Origin: Ashinkailepas kermadecensis | Taxonomy: Eukaryota > Arthropoda > Thecostraca > Neolepadidae | NCBI GenBank assembly: GCA_034440615.1 | Contig: JAOTOM010005104.1 | Span: 248,001 to 312,000 of the forward strand | Direction of reading: 5' to 3' | DNA: 64,000 nt | Part shown: piece by piece, positions 11,906-23,250 of the stretch | Layout: the number at the start of each line of letters is the position of its first letter | Numbering within the stretch: position 1 is the first letter of the stretch | The notes under the pieces: model-generated | The model's input: only the letters and a program-made list of their open reading frames with translations | What the model was told of the DNA's origin: nothing | Databases searched by the model: none | Made by a program: the position numbers and the translations under genes

Positions 11906-14285
11906 CTATTTCGGTTCACGCAGTACATATGATATGGGATCAAATTTTCTTCGGCCACTGATCACCTTGGCACAGAAATTCATCTTTATTACCCCGTGTA
12001 ATTCAGTGGTACCGCAGGTGCCGTAAGTTTCGATACGGTGGCGTAAAAGTGGTAGTATGTACATACAAGAGCTGGGACTACCGGTTTTATGGTGGTCTGC
12101 GGGATGACGTGGCGTGCGTGCATCACAGCTATCAGCACTCCGATACATTTGCCAACAACGCTGTCAATGTGGATGTGTATGCTAAATATTATCATAATTA
12201 AACCCAGATTATTTTGCATACGAGGACTCGTTGATACCTGACCACCGAATCTAACAGTAATGCTTAGTATGTACATCGTGGAGCATTGAATGGGTTCCGA
12301 AGACGACCATGTATGTCCTAGCGGTATTTTATTTCATGATGTTGGAACAAAATCAGTATATAACTTTAAGAGTGTCCGCTCAAAGGTAGCTCCCATATTC
12401 TGGAGTTTTGATTTCCGTTCGCAAACTTGTTTCTGAGTGTCATCGGCGTACTGTAACACTGTAGGTCCGGACACGTACAAGCTCATCTCATTTGCGAAAA
12501 TGGCGTACACGGGACAGCTTAGGGATCCGCCACGGAAAATACCGGAGGTTACCGGTAATTATTTTGCTAGGCGACTTTGGCTATGACAATCTCCGGTGTG
12601 AACCTGCTGTATATTCCCACATAAATAATTTAGGAACATGGTGGTTGATATGTTGTATAAACTATACATGGAACATCACATGAATAACATGCTGATAAAT
12701 ATAATAGTACTAAAATAGCCAACTCTGCGTTGTCAACTGCTCGGTAAATGTTATTGGTGAGGACTGTTAGCATGGATTCAGCTGACCGGTGGCGTCTGTA
12801 TCCATGCTGAGCGTCAGTAAATAACTCATGGTCGTTAAGCAATTCGGAAAGTTGTTCCTGCACCAGGCGTTCGAAGATTTTCATAACCTGCAACACTCGC
12901 ATTATATTAATTCAAGACGCTGGGAGTATACAGCTCGGTGCGGTATTAGTGCACTGCTTCGAACCTATCACAGGGCGGAGCACGGACCACACCTTATGGG
13001 AGCCGGCTTCGCACAATTAGAGCGAGAAATACTCGGCGTGGTCCCTCCGCAATGCCGCACGACACCGCCGGTTGACATCACGGTACTTCTCTCGGTTCTC
13101 TAGACGCTGCAGGGCTCGTCGGCGAGCCATCAGGGCCCGCATTTCTGCGGTGATGTTGGGTGCACCTCGGGCGCAGGTAGCCTAACGCACGCAGGTAGCC
13201 TCACAGCGGCGTTCAACAGCGGTGTAAACACGTGTAGGAACGCCTCCCACCTGATGTCCGGTGTGTCGGCTGCAAAGACGTTGTTCCAGCTGTCGTGGAA
13301 CAGTGTTCGGTTGAACTCGTCGTTGCTGATGCACTTCAGCGCTCGCCGTTCAACGCCAGGACCTCCACGAATCGTAACGCTCTGCCGCCGCCGTAACACC
13401 AGTATCGCAAAATCCGTTGGCGTACCTTAGTGGTGGCATCTAGTGACGCCACTACAGACTACTGCCGTCGGCTGATTTGTCGCCACGAGGTCAAGTAGAG
13501 AGCTTGCCGGCCGGCACGTGGTACGTGTGGTGGCTACTGGTGTGAACTGGTAGTGGCACGTGTGGTTGCTACTGGTGTGAACTGGTAGTGGTGCGTGCGG
13601 TTGTTGTTGGTGTATACTGGTGGTGGCACATGTGGTGGCTACTGATCTGAACTGGTAGCGGCACGTTTAGTACAAACTGGTGTGAACTGGTGGTGGTTAC
13701 TGGTGTGAACTGTTGGTGGTTACTGGTGTGAACTGGTGGTGGTTACTGGTGTGAACTGCTGGTGGTTACTGGTGCAAATTGGTAGTGGTACGTGTAGTGT
13801 TTGCTGTTGTGAACTGGTGCGAACTTGTAGGTTGTCAGCATCCGGAGCAATCGATCACCAAAATTGTCCTCTCTTTCCAATATGCAGAGACTCAGGTCAC
13901 CGGCGTGTGCGATGATAGTCCCCGGGTAGCTACTGCACTGTCACTGCTGAAGTTGCATCTCGAGGTCGTCAAGATCAGCGAATACTTGTCTCATGGTATT
14001 GGATGTATGGCGGTGTAGAAAAGCCAGTAAAACTGACGTTTTCTTTACGACAATCTTACACCAAAGAAATTCGATACTTGATGTCACCAGTAGGTCGTTG
14101 TAATATTGTCACTCTCATGGCTATCTCTCACAAGAACACCAACTCCACAACGCTCACTCGATAAAGTGCCCGGTAAACTAAGTAGATTCCAGTTACTCAC
14201 ATTTCGCAGTTTATCTGGAATGTTCAGATTCAATCAAAGTTCAGATAACACCAGCACGTCGAAGCGATACACTTGAGGTAGGTTA
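11906..14285 (-). mobile_element. decayed non-LTR retrotransposon (CR1/jockey-like)
   Basis: Reading on the minus strand, endonuclease-like remnants occupy about 14285-13400. A linker follows with 'SWNNVFAADTPDIRWEAF' and 'FTPLLNAAV' (13399-13130). The reverse transcriptase comes next: 'KIFERLVQEQLSELLNDHEL' and 'AQHGYRRHRSAES' (about 12900-12780), 'GIFRGGSLSCPVYAIFAN' (near 12510) and 'VLQYADDTQ' (near 12450, intact YADD). Then come 'HIDSVVGKC', 'MHARHVIP' and 'FCAKVISGRRKF' (down to 11906). Many stops and frameshifts interrupt it. A minisatellite has grown inside the endonuclease part (13495-13800). Confidence 0.75.
13495..13800 (+). repeat. minisatellite inside the decayed LINE
   Basis: About ten imperfect units of 'tggtgtgaactggtggtggt' plus 'tactgg' and longer variants with 'cacgtgtggt'. 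The unit is short (about 24-27 bases). It splits the endonuclease region of the LINE at 11906-14285, so it expanded after the insertion. Confidence 0.75.
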
Positions 14286-14384
14286 TGTCGTAATTGCAGG
14301 TAGTTTGTGTTGGTAGGACTGGCAGTTCAGTTGGCTGATCTGCAGCCGTTGGGACGTTCCCGCTTCTTCTTGGCGCCGAATCTG

Positions 14385-14985
14385 CTCCCGCGGTAGTTCG
14401 AGCGGCGGCAGTGGCGGTTACGCGGTTTCCCGCCGGCGTTTCGCTGGGATAGGTCAGTGGCGGCTCCAGGCAGAACTGTATCACCTTCCGCGGTAGTTGA
14501 AGCGGCGGCAGTGGCGGTTACGCGGTTGCCCGCCGTCGTTTCGCTGGGATAGGTCAGTGGCGGCTCCAGGCAGAACTGTATCACCTTCCGCGGTAGTTGA
14601 AGCGGCGGCAGTGGCGGTTACGCGGTTGCCCGCCGGCGTTTCGCTGGGATAGGTCAGTGGCGGCTCCAGGCAGAACTGTATCACCTTCCGCGGTAGTTGA
14701 AGCGGCGGCAGTGGCGGTTACGCGGTTGCCCGCCGGCGTTTCGCTGGGACAGGTCAGTGGCGGCTCCAGGCGGAACTGTATCACCTTTCGCGGTAGTTGG
14801 AGCGGCGGCAGTGGCGGTTACGCGGTTGCCCGCCGGCGTTTCGCTGGGATAGGTCAGTGGCGGCTCCAGGCGGAACTGTATCACCTTCCGCGGTAGTTGG
14901 AGCGGCGGCAGTGGCGGTTACGCGGTTGCCCGCCGGCGTTTCGCTGGGATAGGTCAGTGGCGGCTCCAGGCACCAGTTGACAGTT
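14385..14985 (+). repeat. 100-bp tandem repeat, six copies
   Basis: Exactly 100-base periodicity. Each unit contains 'cttccgcggtagttg', 'gcggcggcagtggcggttac', 'cgcggttgcccgcc' and 'ggctccaggc(a/g)gaactg'. Copies differ at only a few positions, so expansion is recent. Open frames on both strands are by-products of the period. Confidence 0.9.
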
Positions 14986-15531
14986 GGCTTCGGACGGCTC
15001 TCGGCTCACGTTCAGGGTCGCGCGACAGTGGGAGAGATCCGCATCTGCTGCCCAGGACCAGGGGCGGGCCGAGCGAGCCATAGGTCTGCAGCTGGGTGGC
15101 GATCCGAACAATTGTTGACACGAGGGTCGCGCACACCAACAGCCTCAGAAGTTCCTATCGCATGTCATTGTTGTGGTGTTTTCGATCTTGCACAGGCACG
15201 TAGACTCTCTGAGCCAGTGCAATGCTCAATCACTTCACAATCAGAAGTTGCTCGAATAGCGCGCAAATTCTGATCCAGGAAGTTGCAGCACTTCCGCGTC
15301 ATCGTCCCCGAAACAGAGCCAGAATACGTAGCGAAAATATCGACCGATAAGTAAGGTGGTCTGGGAACTGGCGCGACTTATATGCATAATGCATTCCACG
15401 TAGTTTACTACGTAGAGCAAGGAACGGTTCGCTTGCATATGTCAAAAGACTGGCTGGCGAATCGTGTCCAACATTTCTTTTGTTGTATCACAGCCACCGT
15501 GATGATCAAAACAAGCATAGTCCAATTTTGA
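14986..15531. other. no recognisable feature
   Basis: Unique-looking GC-rich then AT-rich sequence. No exon, RNA gene or transposon domain could be supported. Confidence 0.4.
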
Positions 15532-15880
15532 TCAAATCAAGGATCTGTACAGGAGAAGCAACGTTGGTTTGTGAGCACCATGCGACGTTCGTGCTGCCAT
15601 CTGAAGCACGTTCAGTGCTTTAACACATTTATCGCAGAATATTTCAAAGTGGACCCTGTAGGCCAAACGACTGCCAAATGCGACACCGAGAAACTTGGCC
15701 GCCGGCTTGGCTTGGATTGCCGACATGCATAGACGAATTTCCGTGTTTTGGCATCGCTGACGCCCGCAGAAGTGTATGTCGACCGTCTTCCCTGGTGATA
15801 AGCGGAAGCCACTTTTGTTCAAACTCACCCCATCACTCCAGACACAAGACGACAAGCTGCAGCTTCCTCTGCGTTGCCAG
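15532..15880 (-). pseudogene. LINE reverse transcriptase fragment (thumb region)
   Basis: The frame reads 'NKSGFRLSPGKTVDIHFC', 'EIRLCMSAIQAKPAAKFLGV', 'AYRVHFEIFCDKCVKALNVL' and 'LLLLYRSLI'. This is the segment just after the YADD box in I/jockey-type reverse transcriptases (the 'K..FLGV.FD..L.Y..H' and 'LYRSLI' motifs). Upstream of about 15880 the similarity stops abruptly and downstream it ends at 15532, so it is a short fragment. Confidence 0.75.
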
Positions 15881-16103
15881 TGCAGATGTGCTAGAGCTCC
15901 AGACCCCAAGTTCATCTGCAAAGAGCGAGCGACAAATGGAAGGTCGACAGTGCCGATAATGTGGGCGGACAGTGCCGACTCGCCAGTGCGACTGGCTGCG
16001 CGGGCGCACGGTCCCTCACCCCTCCCTTCTGGCCCCACAGTCGCAGTGTGGCGGTTGTTCGGACGGCCTGTGCAGGTCCGCCGCCTGCCGCCTGCCGCCT
16101 GCC

Positions 16104-16347
16104 ATGAAACCGCCTGCCATGAACTCAGCCGGGAGGTCACCAGCAGTCGACCCGGAGTTGGGCGCCGTCGCGCCGGCCGGCCGACTCGACCAGAATGATG
16201 TGGACATTCTGAGTCAGCTGTCCACCAAGCAGCCGAAGCTGCTACGCAGCAATGCCCAGACCAGCTGGGTGGATTTCGGCCGGCCGCAGCAGCAGAGGCC
16301 CGTGGATCAGCTCAGCATCACCGGCATGCCTCTGATCTGCAACCCAG
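16104..16347 (+). CDS. probable 5' coding exon, unknown protein
   Basis: The frame starts at ATG 16104, after an upstream GC-rich region with three 'cgcctgc' repeats, and is open for 81 codons. It ends at a good donor, 'aacccag' followed by 'gtgagg' at 16348, in phase 1. The peptide is hydrophilic at first ('NSAGRSPAVDPELGAV') and then looks like ordinary coding sequence ('DQNDVDILSQLSTKQPKLL', 'SWVDFGRPQQQRPVDQLSI'). GC is high at third codon positions, unlike the surroundings. I do not recognise the family, and no matching downstream exon with compatible phase was found. A second ATG at 16119 could also be the start. Confidence 0.5.
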
Positions 16348-16620
16348 GTGAGGCGAGACACTACATTCTACAGGTAGTTTCCCTGAACACCTGAGTCTCA
16401 CCTGAAGCGCAGGTGAGAGGACACATGGATATTACAGGCTAAATATCGGATCTGCAACCCACATCAGAAGAGATTCTGGAACTTACATCAATTAACTCTG
16501 GTATGCAATTTCTGTGAGCACAGATACTGTTCCTTACTTGCAACCCATGCGAGAAGGTAGAGTAGAAGTTCGGTATCACCAGCACAACTCTGCTTTGGTA
16601 ACACTTGCATTGCATTCTTT
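16332..16620 (+). repeat. decayed repeats of the 16347 donor region
   Basis: The exon-end word 'gatctgcaaccca' followed by a G-rich step ('ggtgaggcgaga') recurs as 'gatctgcaacccacatcaga' near 16449 and as 'cttgcaacccatgcgaga' near 16538. Spacing is about 90-115 bases. This looks like three diverged tandem units, the first of which contains the exon end and its donor. Confidence 0.4.
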
Positions 16621-17162
16621 GGACTGCACTTAACACATATGCAAATAGGTACTTCTGGAAAGAAAGTGTCATTGTAGTTCAATTCGTTTTTCCCCTCTAT
16701 GCCAATTATATAATTTCATTCACGCAATCTTGGACACCTGACAACTAGGATCTTCAGTACTTCATTTAAATGGAGAGTAGGCAGTCGTTCTTCGAGCCAT
16801 GCGCTCAGAGCACACGCATGTATGTGCAAATGTCTCTATTTATTGCCGTGTCTAGATAAATGAGACGGGGTACACTAGCTTCGAAACTTCGACATACTGG
16901 AAGTTTATCCCGATATAATCTGATGCTAAGCATGAAAATATTTGTTGCACCAAGATGAACATGGGCATAGTGATCCCCCTCCCCAGTGTATATTAAACGG
17001 TATCTTGCATGTGTGGAGGAGCACCGAGTAAATGCAGATATTGTGGAGGAACACCGGGTAAATGCAGACGTCGTGTTTGGTGCATAGCTTTTACCATTTC
17101 CCCCGAATTTATTGATAAAACATTAGGTAAACTCATCGTCTCCGAAGATGGATGCTAACAGC

Positions 17163-17198
17163 TGCATGACCAATGCGGTCGATGCGCCCTAAAGCCCA
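17163..17198 (+). mobile_element. 36-bp micro-retroposon (SINE tail) with 12-bp TSD
   Basis: The insert runs from 'tgcatgaccaatgcggtcga' to 'tgcgccctaaagccca'. It is bracketed by perfect direct repeats 'gatgctaacagc' at 17151-17162 and 17199-17210. The same tail occurs at 43316-43374, 45859-46004 and 47420-47474, each with its own duplication, and near 44918. Confidence 0.7.
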
Positions 17199-17210
17199 GA
17201 TGCTAACAGC

Positions 17211-18299
17211 AACATAGATTCCTTCCTTAGCCCTTTCTTAGCCATGTCATAAACACAAATGCGATTCGAATTCATGGTAGGAACATGGTTTATTTATTGT
17301 AGGTTGGGAACACATCGACTACTTAGGTCATACAGCACCCATGACGTCATTATTAAGACAGAGAAACAAGTCGAGACGAGCTACATGTCATGATGATCAT
17401 GATTATTGTAGTTGTATAAAATGGAGAATGACTGTCATGGACATTATTATAATAATTATAGAAATGGTCCGTAACATGCCCATAGATTGTTCAAATTTGG
17501 GACCGAAATGGCCTAAAGTGCAATGAAAAGCTTTCGGCTGCAAGCATCGTCGGTTGAAGTATAACATTTGCTTTTCAGTTCCCAGTAAAAAATGGCCCTC
17601 ACATTGAACCACAATCACTCGTCGAACAACTCATCGCACTTCCTCTTCACATGTACAAATAGTTAACCAAGATCGTGTAAAAACCAGTACAAATAAAGCC
17701 CACTACTTCTGACCTCCGCGGTATCGCAGTTCCACACATATCCAACAGCATCAAACAGTATGCACGTCTACGTCTGCTCGGGTGCTACATTGCTCATGTG
17801 CGTGCCACAAGCAAGATTAACCAGTTGCATTTACTAGAGGCCAAGAGCGGGGCATGGTGTTGAGAGTGGGTTTAAAGCCACGAGGGCGTATATACTCATC
17901 AACTTTTACCTCAATTTTTACTTCAGCACTGTCGCGATTAGTGCTAGGAAATTATATTCTGAACGCCGTATTAACACAAACATTTTTAACGTGAATGTAT
18001 TCTCTAATGATGGCTCCCCGAGCGGAGGATCAGGTTTCCGTTGGCAGGCGTTATCTCTACCGCAGTGCGCACTTCTGGTAGACAATTTGGCATATTTGTC
18101 ATTGCGGATCGGAAGACAAATGCCTACATAGAAATGCTGCAAATAATTAACATGCATGGCATTTGAAAAAGGATCACAAAAAGGACGATACACACATTCA
18201 TAGGAGAAAACGACAAATAGGGGAAAGCAAGTGTCCGATCCGTTACCAGTTCAATGAACACCTTAGGCACTGAAAAAGGAAATGATTTCCATGAGGTCA
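17211..18299. other. no recognisable gene
   Basis: AT-rich, unique-looking DNA. No domain, splice-bordered frame or tandem structure can be supported beyond short A/T runs near 17440-17465. Confidence 0.4.
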
Positions 18300-18690
18300 T
18301 CATGGGGAAATAGACCATTTTGATGCTACCAATATCCCACAATATACAATCAGTATTCTCCAGAAATTCCCACAACATTGTGTTGGTAGTGAAGCATGAT
18401 TCTACCGATATTCCCTGAAAAGTATCCAGGTGTTCCAGCAATATACCTCCGACATTTCCACAACGTTCTGCAATATTCCTGTTGTACCGCAAGATGTCCG
18501 TGGATGTTTCCCCAGGTGTTCTCTCAATATTTTCACAACAACCCCGCATTATCTCTCCAATATTTTGCCCACATTCTTTTTCACCTAATTATTATTTTCC
18601 TATTCAAACAAGATCTTTCTGCTCTTCCTCCAGTATTACCTCAGTATTACTCCAAACATCCCTCCAATACTCCCCTAAGATCGCCCACCC
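18300..18690 (+). repeat. degenerate minisatellite, about 22-25 bp units
   Basis: Units resemble 'ccaatattcccacaacat': 'gatattccctgaaaa', 'caatatacctccgacatttc', 'caatattttcacaacaac' and 'caatattttgcccacat'. The array is strongly decayed and does not code for protein. Confidence 0.55.
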
Positions 18691-18974
18691 GCCACCCCTT
18701 GACCCTGCCTTGACTGAATCGCAGTCCAGGCCCCCGATCAGCCCAGGCGACAAGCTACTTGGCCCGTACGGAACCATACAGACCGGCCCGCCGTTCCGAG
18801 ATATCAGGAACAAAGAGGCGTGCTGGTCCCCCTCCATAACTGGCACCGTGCGGGAGAAAACTCGACCTCCGGAACTCCGTTAACCCCGGGGACGGTCCGA
18901 AGGAGCGTGACTACCCCAATATGACTGAGCGGACGGATAGACACGGAGAAGTTGGCCTACCTGCTCTTAGGGGG

Positions 18975-19130
18975 AGGGATGTGTTGCAGGGCTTGGTGAA
19001 GGACACCGATGTTGACACGAACAGCCATCGGAATGGAAGAGAAGGATGGAAGGACGTGTTGCAGGGCAGGGTGAAGAACAACGATGTTGACACGAACGGA
19101 TATTGGAACGGAAGCAGAGGGATGAAAGGA
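18975..19130 (+). repeat. two-copy tandem repeat, about 75 bp
   Basis: Two copies share 'gtgttgcagggc', 'gtgaag(g/a)ac', 'gatgttgacacgaac' and 'ggaa(t/c)ggaag'. No coding assignment is possible. Confidence 0.6.
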
Positions 19131-19534
19131 TTGAAGAGGCACACCTAGTTTGGCTCCTACCCTTTGGACATAAACCGTCCGCCGGATCATTAGAGCACTA
19201 AATCTCCACCACGGAAAGGTGGTGTCTCGTCCGATAGGGGTGGGAGAGCTACATGTTACCATGTCGAACTCTTCCTGTGTGGGAAGATGCATTCGAATTA
19301 TCCTGATATTGCCACATGCATCGCAAGTTAATGGGGAGCATAAATAATCGAATAAGTAGATTCCCAGAGGAATCAGAAAAGCTTCCCCGAGTGAAGAATG
19401 GTCTACTCTTCCCTTGATACTTTTTAAAGCGATACAAAGTGACCTCCAAAGCGACGCTTTCGCTCGTGGACAATCCGAGGACAAGTCAATAGCATGCGAC
19501 AGCACTGTAATTGGTGCGAGGCACTTGGGTCACA

Positions 19535-19925
19535 ACGGGCCCATTCCACGACAAATCGACCAGGGCATACCACCCAATATTTTATATATCGATTAAAATA
19601 TTTGTAGGGCGTTATCTTATGCGCCAAATCCAGCTGTGTCATTTTTAGAAAGATCGGGTGAACGGTCAAGGAATTATAGCCTCGGGAATTTCTGAGGTGT
19701 CATCAAACAAGGGTTTCTTTTGACGTCTTTAACTCAATGAAGAACAATTTGAATTGTGCAAAAGTATATATCGATGAACTCACAATGACCCACGGCATCT
19801 TTTGGCTATTTCGACATTTTCGTTTACGGATTATTTGAAATCGTGACATCGTAACATTAGGTCACGTGACCTACTTTAACTATCGGGACAGTCACAATGC
19901 GATTTGAAAAAGTGCAGAAACGAAG
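19535..19925 (+). repeat. interspersed repeat family R1, copy 2 (left flank of inverted array)
   Basis: Begins 'cccattccacgacaaatcga' and contains 'cttatgcgccaaatccagct', 'gtgaacggtcaaggaattat', 'aactcaatgaagaac', 'aggtcacgtgacct' and 'cgggacagtcacaatgc'. The same order is found at 21765-22185 (same strand) and 9955-10300 (opposite strand). Confidence 0.7.
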
Positions 19926-20094
19926 TTCGATATCTTATTTTTCGAAGCAAATAAAAAATAATCATAGGGTTTTTGCCCGTAAAAATCTACATATCCGTTC
20001 AAAATTAGGTATGCATGGTTGTTTTTTTGCGCTAATTTATCGTGGCCTGTTTTAATATTTGTTTAGAACAACATATTACTGAAATACGATTATA

Positions 20095-21615
20095 GGACAA
20101 ATGTACGTAAGGACAAATGTACGTATGGCAGATGTACGTAAGCAAATGTACGGAAGCAAATGTACGTATGGCAATTGTACGCAAGCGCAGATGCACGTAT
20201 GGCTAACGTACGTAAGCGCAAATGTACGTATGGCAAATGTACGCATGCGGAAAGGTATGTAGGCGCAAATGTAAGTAAGCGCAAATGTACGTAAGCGCAA
20301 ATGTACGTATGTGGAAAAGTACGTAAGCGCAAATATACGTATGCGCAAAAGTACGTATGTGCAAATGTACGTGAGTGCAAATGTACATATGCGCCAAAGT
20401 ACGTACGCGCAAATGTACGTAAGCGCAAAAGTACTTATGCCCAAATGCACGTAAGCGCAAATGTGCGTAAGCGCAAAAGTACGTATGCGCAGATGTACGT
20501 AAGCGCAAATGTGCGTATGCACAAAAGTACGTAAGGGCAAATGTACGTATGTGCAAAAGTACGTAAGCGCAAATGTACGTAAGCGCAAATGTACGCATGC
20601 GCAAAAGTACGAAAGCGCAAATGTACGTATGTGCAATTGTACGTATGCGCAAATGTACGTATGTGAAATCGTGCGCAGGAGCAAATGTACGTACATTTAC
20701 GCATGCGTACCTTTGCGCTTACGTACATTTGGTTAAGTACATATGCCATACGTACACTTACGCTTATATACATTCGCCATACGCACATTTGCTCCTAAGT
20801 ATATCTGCCATCAGTACATTTGCCATACGTACTTTTGCGCTTTCGTATATCTGAGCGTACGTACATCTGTCTTACGTACTTTTGCGCTTTCGTATATCTG
20901 AGCTTACGTACATCTGCCATACGTACTTTTACGCTCACGTCCATATCTGCATATGTACACTTGCGCTGACATACTTTTGTCCTTACGCACATTTTCAATT
21001 ACGTACATTTGCGCTTACGTACATTTACGCATACGTACATTTGCGCTTACGAACATTTGCGCTCACGTACATTTGCGCTCACGTACATTTGCGCTGATGT
21101 GCATTTGCGCGTACGTTACGTACTTTTGCGCTTACGTAGATTTGCGCTTACGTATATTTGCGCCCACGAACTTTTGCGCATACGTACATTTGCGCTTACA
21201 CACATTTGCGCATACGTACCTTTGCGCATACGTACGTTTGCGCTTACGTACTTTTGCGCTTACGTACTTTTGCATATACGTACATTTGCGCTTACGTACA
21301 TTTGCGCATACTTACTTTTGCGCTTACGTACATTTGCGCTTACGTACTTTTGCACATTCGTACATTTGCGCTTACGTACATTTGCGCATACGTACTTTTG
21401 CGCTTACGTACATTTGCGCTTACGTAGATTTGCGCTTACGTACATTTGCGCATGCGTACATTTGCCATACGTGCATTTGCACTTACGTACATTAGCCATA
21501 CGTACATCCGCGCTTACGTACAATTGCCATACGTACATCAGCGCTTACGTAGATTTGGTTACGTACATTTGCGTACGTACATCTGCCATACGTACATTTG
21601 CTTTACGTACATTTG
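20095..21615. repeat. 1.5-kb inverted array of a 16-bp repeat
   Basis: Left of about 20692 the unit reads 'aagcgcaaatgtacgt' or 'atgcgcaaaagtacgt'. To the right it reads as the reverse complement, 'acgtacatttgcgctt'. The switch occurs at the palindrome 'aaatgtacgtacattt' (about 20685-20700). There are roughly 90-95 units in total, with a left arm of about 600 bp and a right arm of about 920 bp. Open frames on both strands are artefacts of a unit with few stops. The array sits between two direct copies of repeat family R1. Confidence 0.9.
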
Positions 21616-21764
21616 TCCGGTTACCCTGAAATACAAGCCTTTTGATGTTCGTGGCACGTGATGGGATAATAATGTTAGTCATCTGATCTTGAGTTCTGTG
21701 TTGCACAAGTGTTCTAACTCTTTGTGAGGTCAAGGGTTAAACAAATGGCAGAAATGTCTCAGAA

Positions 21765-22185
21765 TTGTGGTAGGTGGCCCATTGTGGTAGGTGGCCCATT
21801 CCACGACAAAACGACAAGTGAAGGGGCCAAATTACAATTTATATCTTGATGAAAATACTTATATAAGGTTTGTTTATCTCTATAATCCAGCTGTGCAAGT
21901 TTGTGAAAGATTGGAGCAATGGTTAAGAAGTTATAGCATCGGACATCTTTGAGAGGTCACCTTAGTTTTTGGAGACCTGGAACTCAATAAAGAGTAACAC
22001 GAATTGTAAGAAGCTATATATCGCTGAACTGGTCATTACCCACTGCATCTTGTGTCAATTTCGAATTATTTGTTCACGCGTTTTTTTAAATCGTGAGCTT
22101 CTAACTTAAGATAACGTGACCTAGTTTGACCTTCGAGACAGTCACAATGCTATTTTGGAAATTCAGAAGCGACGAAGGATGATTT
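21765..22185 (+). repeat. interspersed repeat family R1, copy 3 (right flank of inverted array)
   Basis: Begins after a small duplication of 'attgtggtaggtggccc' with 'attccacgacaaaacgacaa'. It continues with 'ataatccagctgtgcaag', 'gaagttatagcatcgga', 'aactcaataaagag', 'aacgtgacctag' and 'cgagacagtcacaatgc', matching copy 2 in order. Confidence 0.7.
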
Positions 22186-22729
22186 GTAAAATCCCAGATC
22201 GTCACTTGCAAGGAAAAGCTATAGGAATGTTTTGATCCTATGCAATATAAGGGGCGGGGAGAGTGATTTTTTAGGCGTGCCGGACCATAAAGGTCATTTG
22301 CGCCGTCTTTAAAGCGAGTACGTTACATGTCTGTCTATAAAGCGAGCGTTTGCGATCAAGGTGCAGGCAAGTGGACATTTACGTTAAGGAATTTTACGTT
22401 AGTTTGCGTGATATTTTAGGTGCTGAAGGCGAGGGTCTGGGTTGGGGACAGCTCCCTGATGTCTAAATGGTTTAGTTTCACTTGACTCCTCCAGAAAATA
22501 ATTCGTAGTTTGTGTGGGGGTGGGAGTGTTTTGAGAGTGGCGAGAAGTTGATTTTGCCAGGGTGCCGGCTTTAGCCTACTCTTATCGAAGAGCACCGAGG
22601 GATCTTTACCGTGCGAACAAGGAGGTAATAGTCCACACCGCCTATCACGTCGGCCGCCGCGTGTTAGTTGTTAGTAGCGGGTTAGTCCAAGCATGCTATG
22701 CAGGGTTGTCAGTTGGGTTAGTACGGTGT
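22186..22729. other. no recognisable feature
   Basis: Unique-looking sequence. A frame at 22562-22771 runs into the tandem repeat at its right and has no family features. Confidence 0.35.
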
Positions 22730-22990
22730 TTTCCAATTCGGCTCTTCTACGTCCGCTGTACCTCTGGGTAGCCGTTGACGTTATGAGTTGGAAGACAAAT
22801 CGGCTCATCTACGTCCGATGGCTCCTCTGGGTAGTCGTTTTACGTTATACCAACTTTTTTTCTTTTTTTTTATGTTTTCCTAAAGCAAGTCGGCTCATCT
22901 ACTTCCGACGGCACCGCTAGGTAGCCATTTATTTCTATTTGAGAAGCAAATCGGCTCATGTACGTCCGACGCCATGCGGGGATGGCTATT
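22730..22990 (+). repeat. decayed tandem repeat, about 60-90 bp units
   Basis: Four copies of 'cggctcatctacgtccga' followed by 'ggctcctctgggtagccgtt' variants, separated by unequal AT-rich segments. Confidence 0.65.
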
Positions 22991-23061
22991 TACGTGTTCC
23001 CTACGAGTGTTTCGCGGTCATGCATTGAGAGTTCATGTGATTGTTGGTCTTGTGGTGCCTA

Positions 23062-23250
23062 CAGTGCTCCTGCTAGTTTTGTGGCATACAGATATTCAAA
23101 TAGCAATTGAAGGAGTTCTGGGTGCTTGTCACCGAGAAGCGATGGAAGCGATAGGGTGATGCCCTCTTTTTGGCAGAATGCCTTAAGTGGTTGTCTTTGA
23201 GAGCTAAAGCTACTACAGTCTAGCAGGATGTGGCCTATGCTTAACCCTTT
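23062..23250 (-). pseudogene. LINE C-terminal tail fragment
   Basis: The frame 'SIGHILLDCSSFSSQR', 'PLKAFCQKEGITLSLPSLLG' and 'LLQLLFEYLYATKLAGAL', ending in a stop, matches the C-terminal region that follows RNase H in I/jockey-type LINEs ('HILL+C...R', 'LLGD', 'L..FL..T'). Upstream the match is lost within about 60 codons. Confidence 0.65.

Noticed and set aside
18731..18883. Possible terminal exon with frame 'GDKLLGPYGTIQTGPPFRDI' up to a stop at 18883
   Set aside because: A pyrimidine-rich stretch and an AG precede it, but the acceptor is ambiguous, the frame is short and nothing links it to another exon.
20076..21629. Frames of 149-206 codons in the inverted array
   Set aside because: 16-bp units read in rotating frames on both strands; no protein features.
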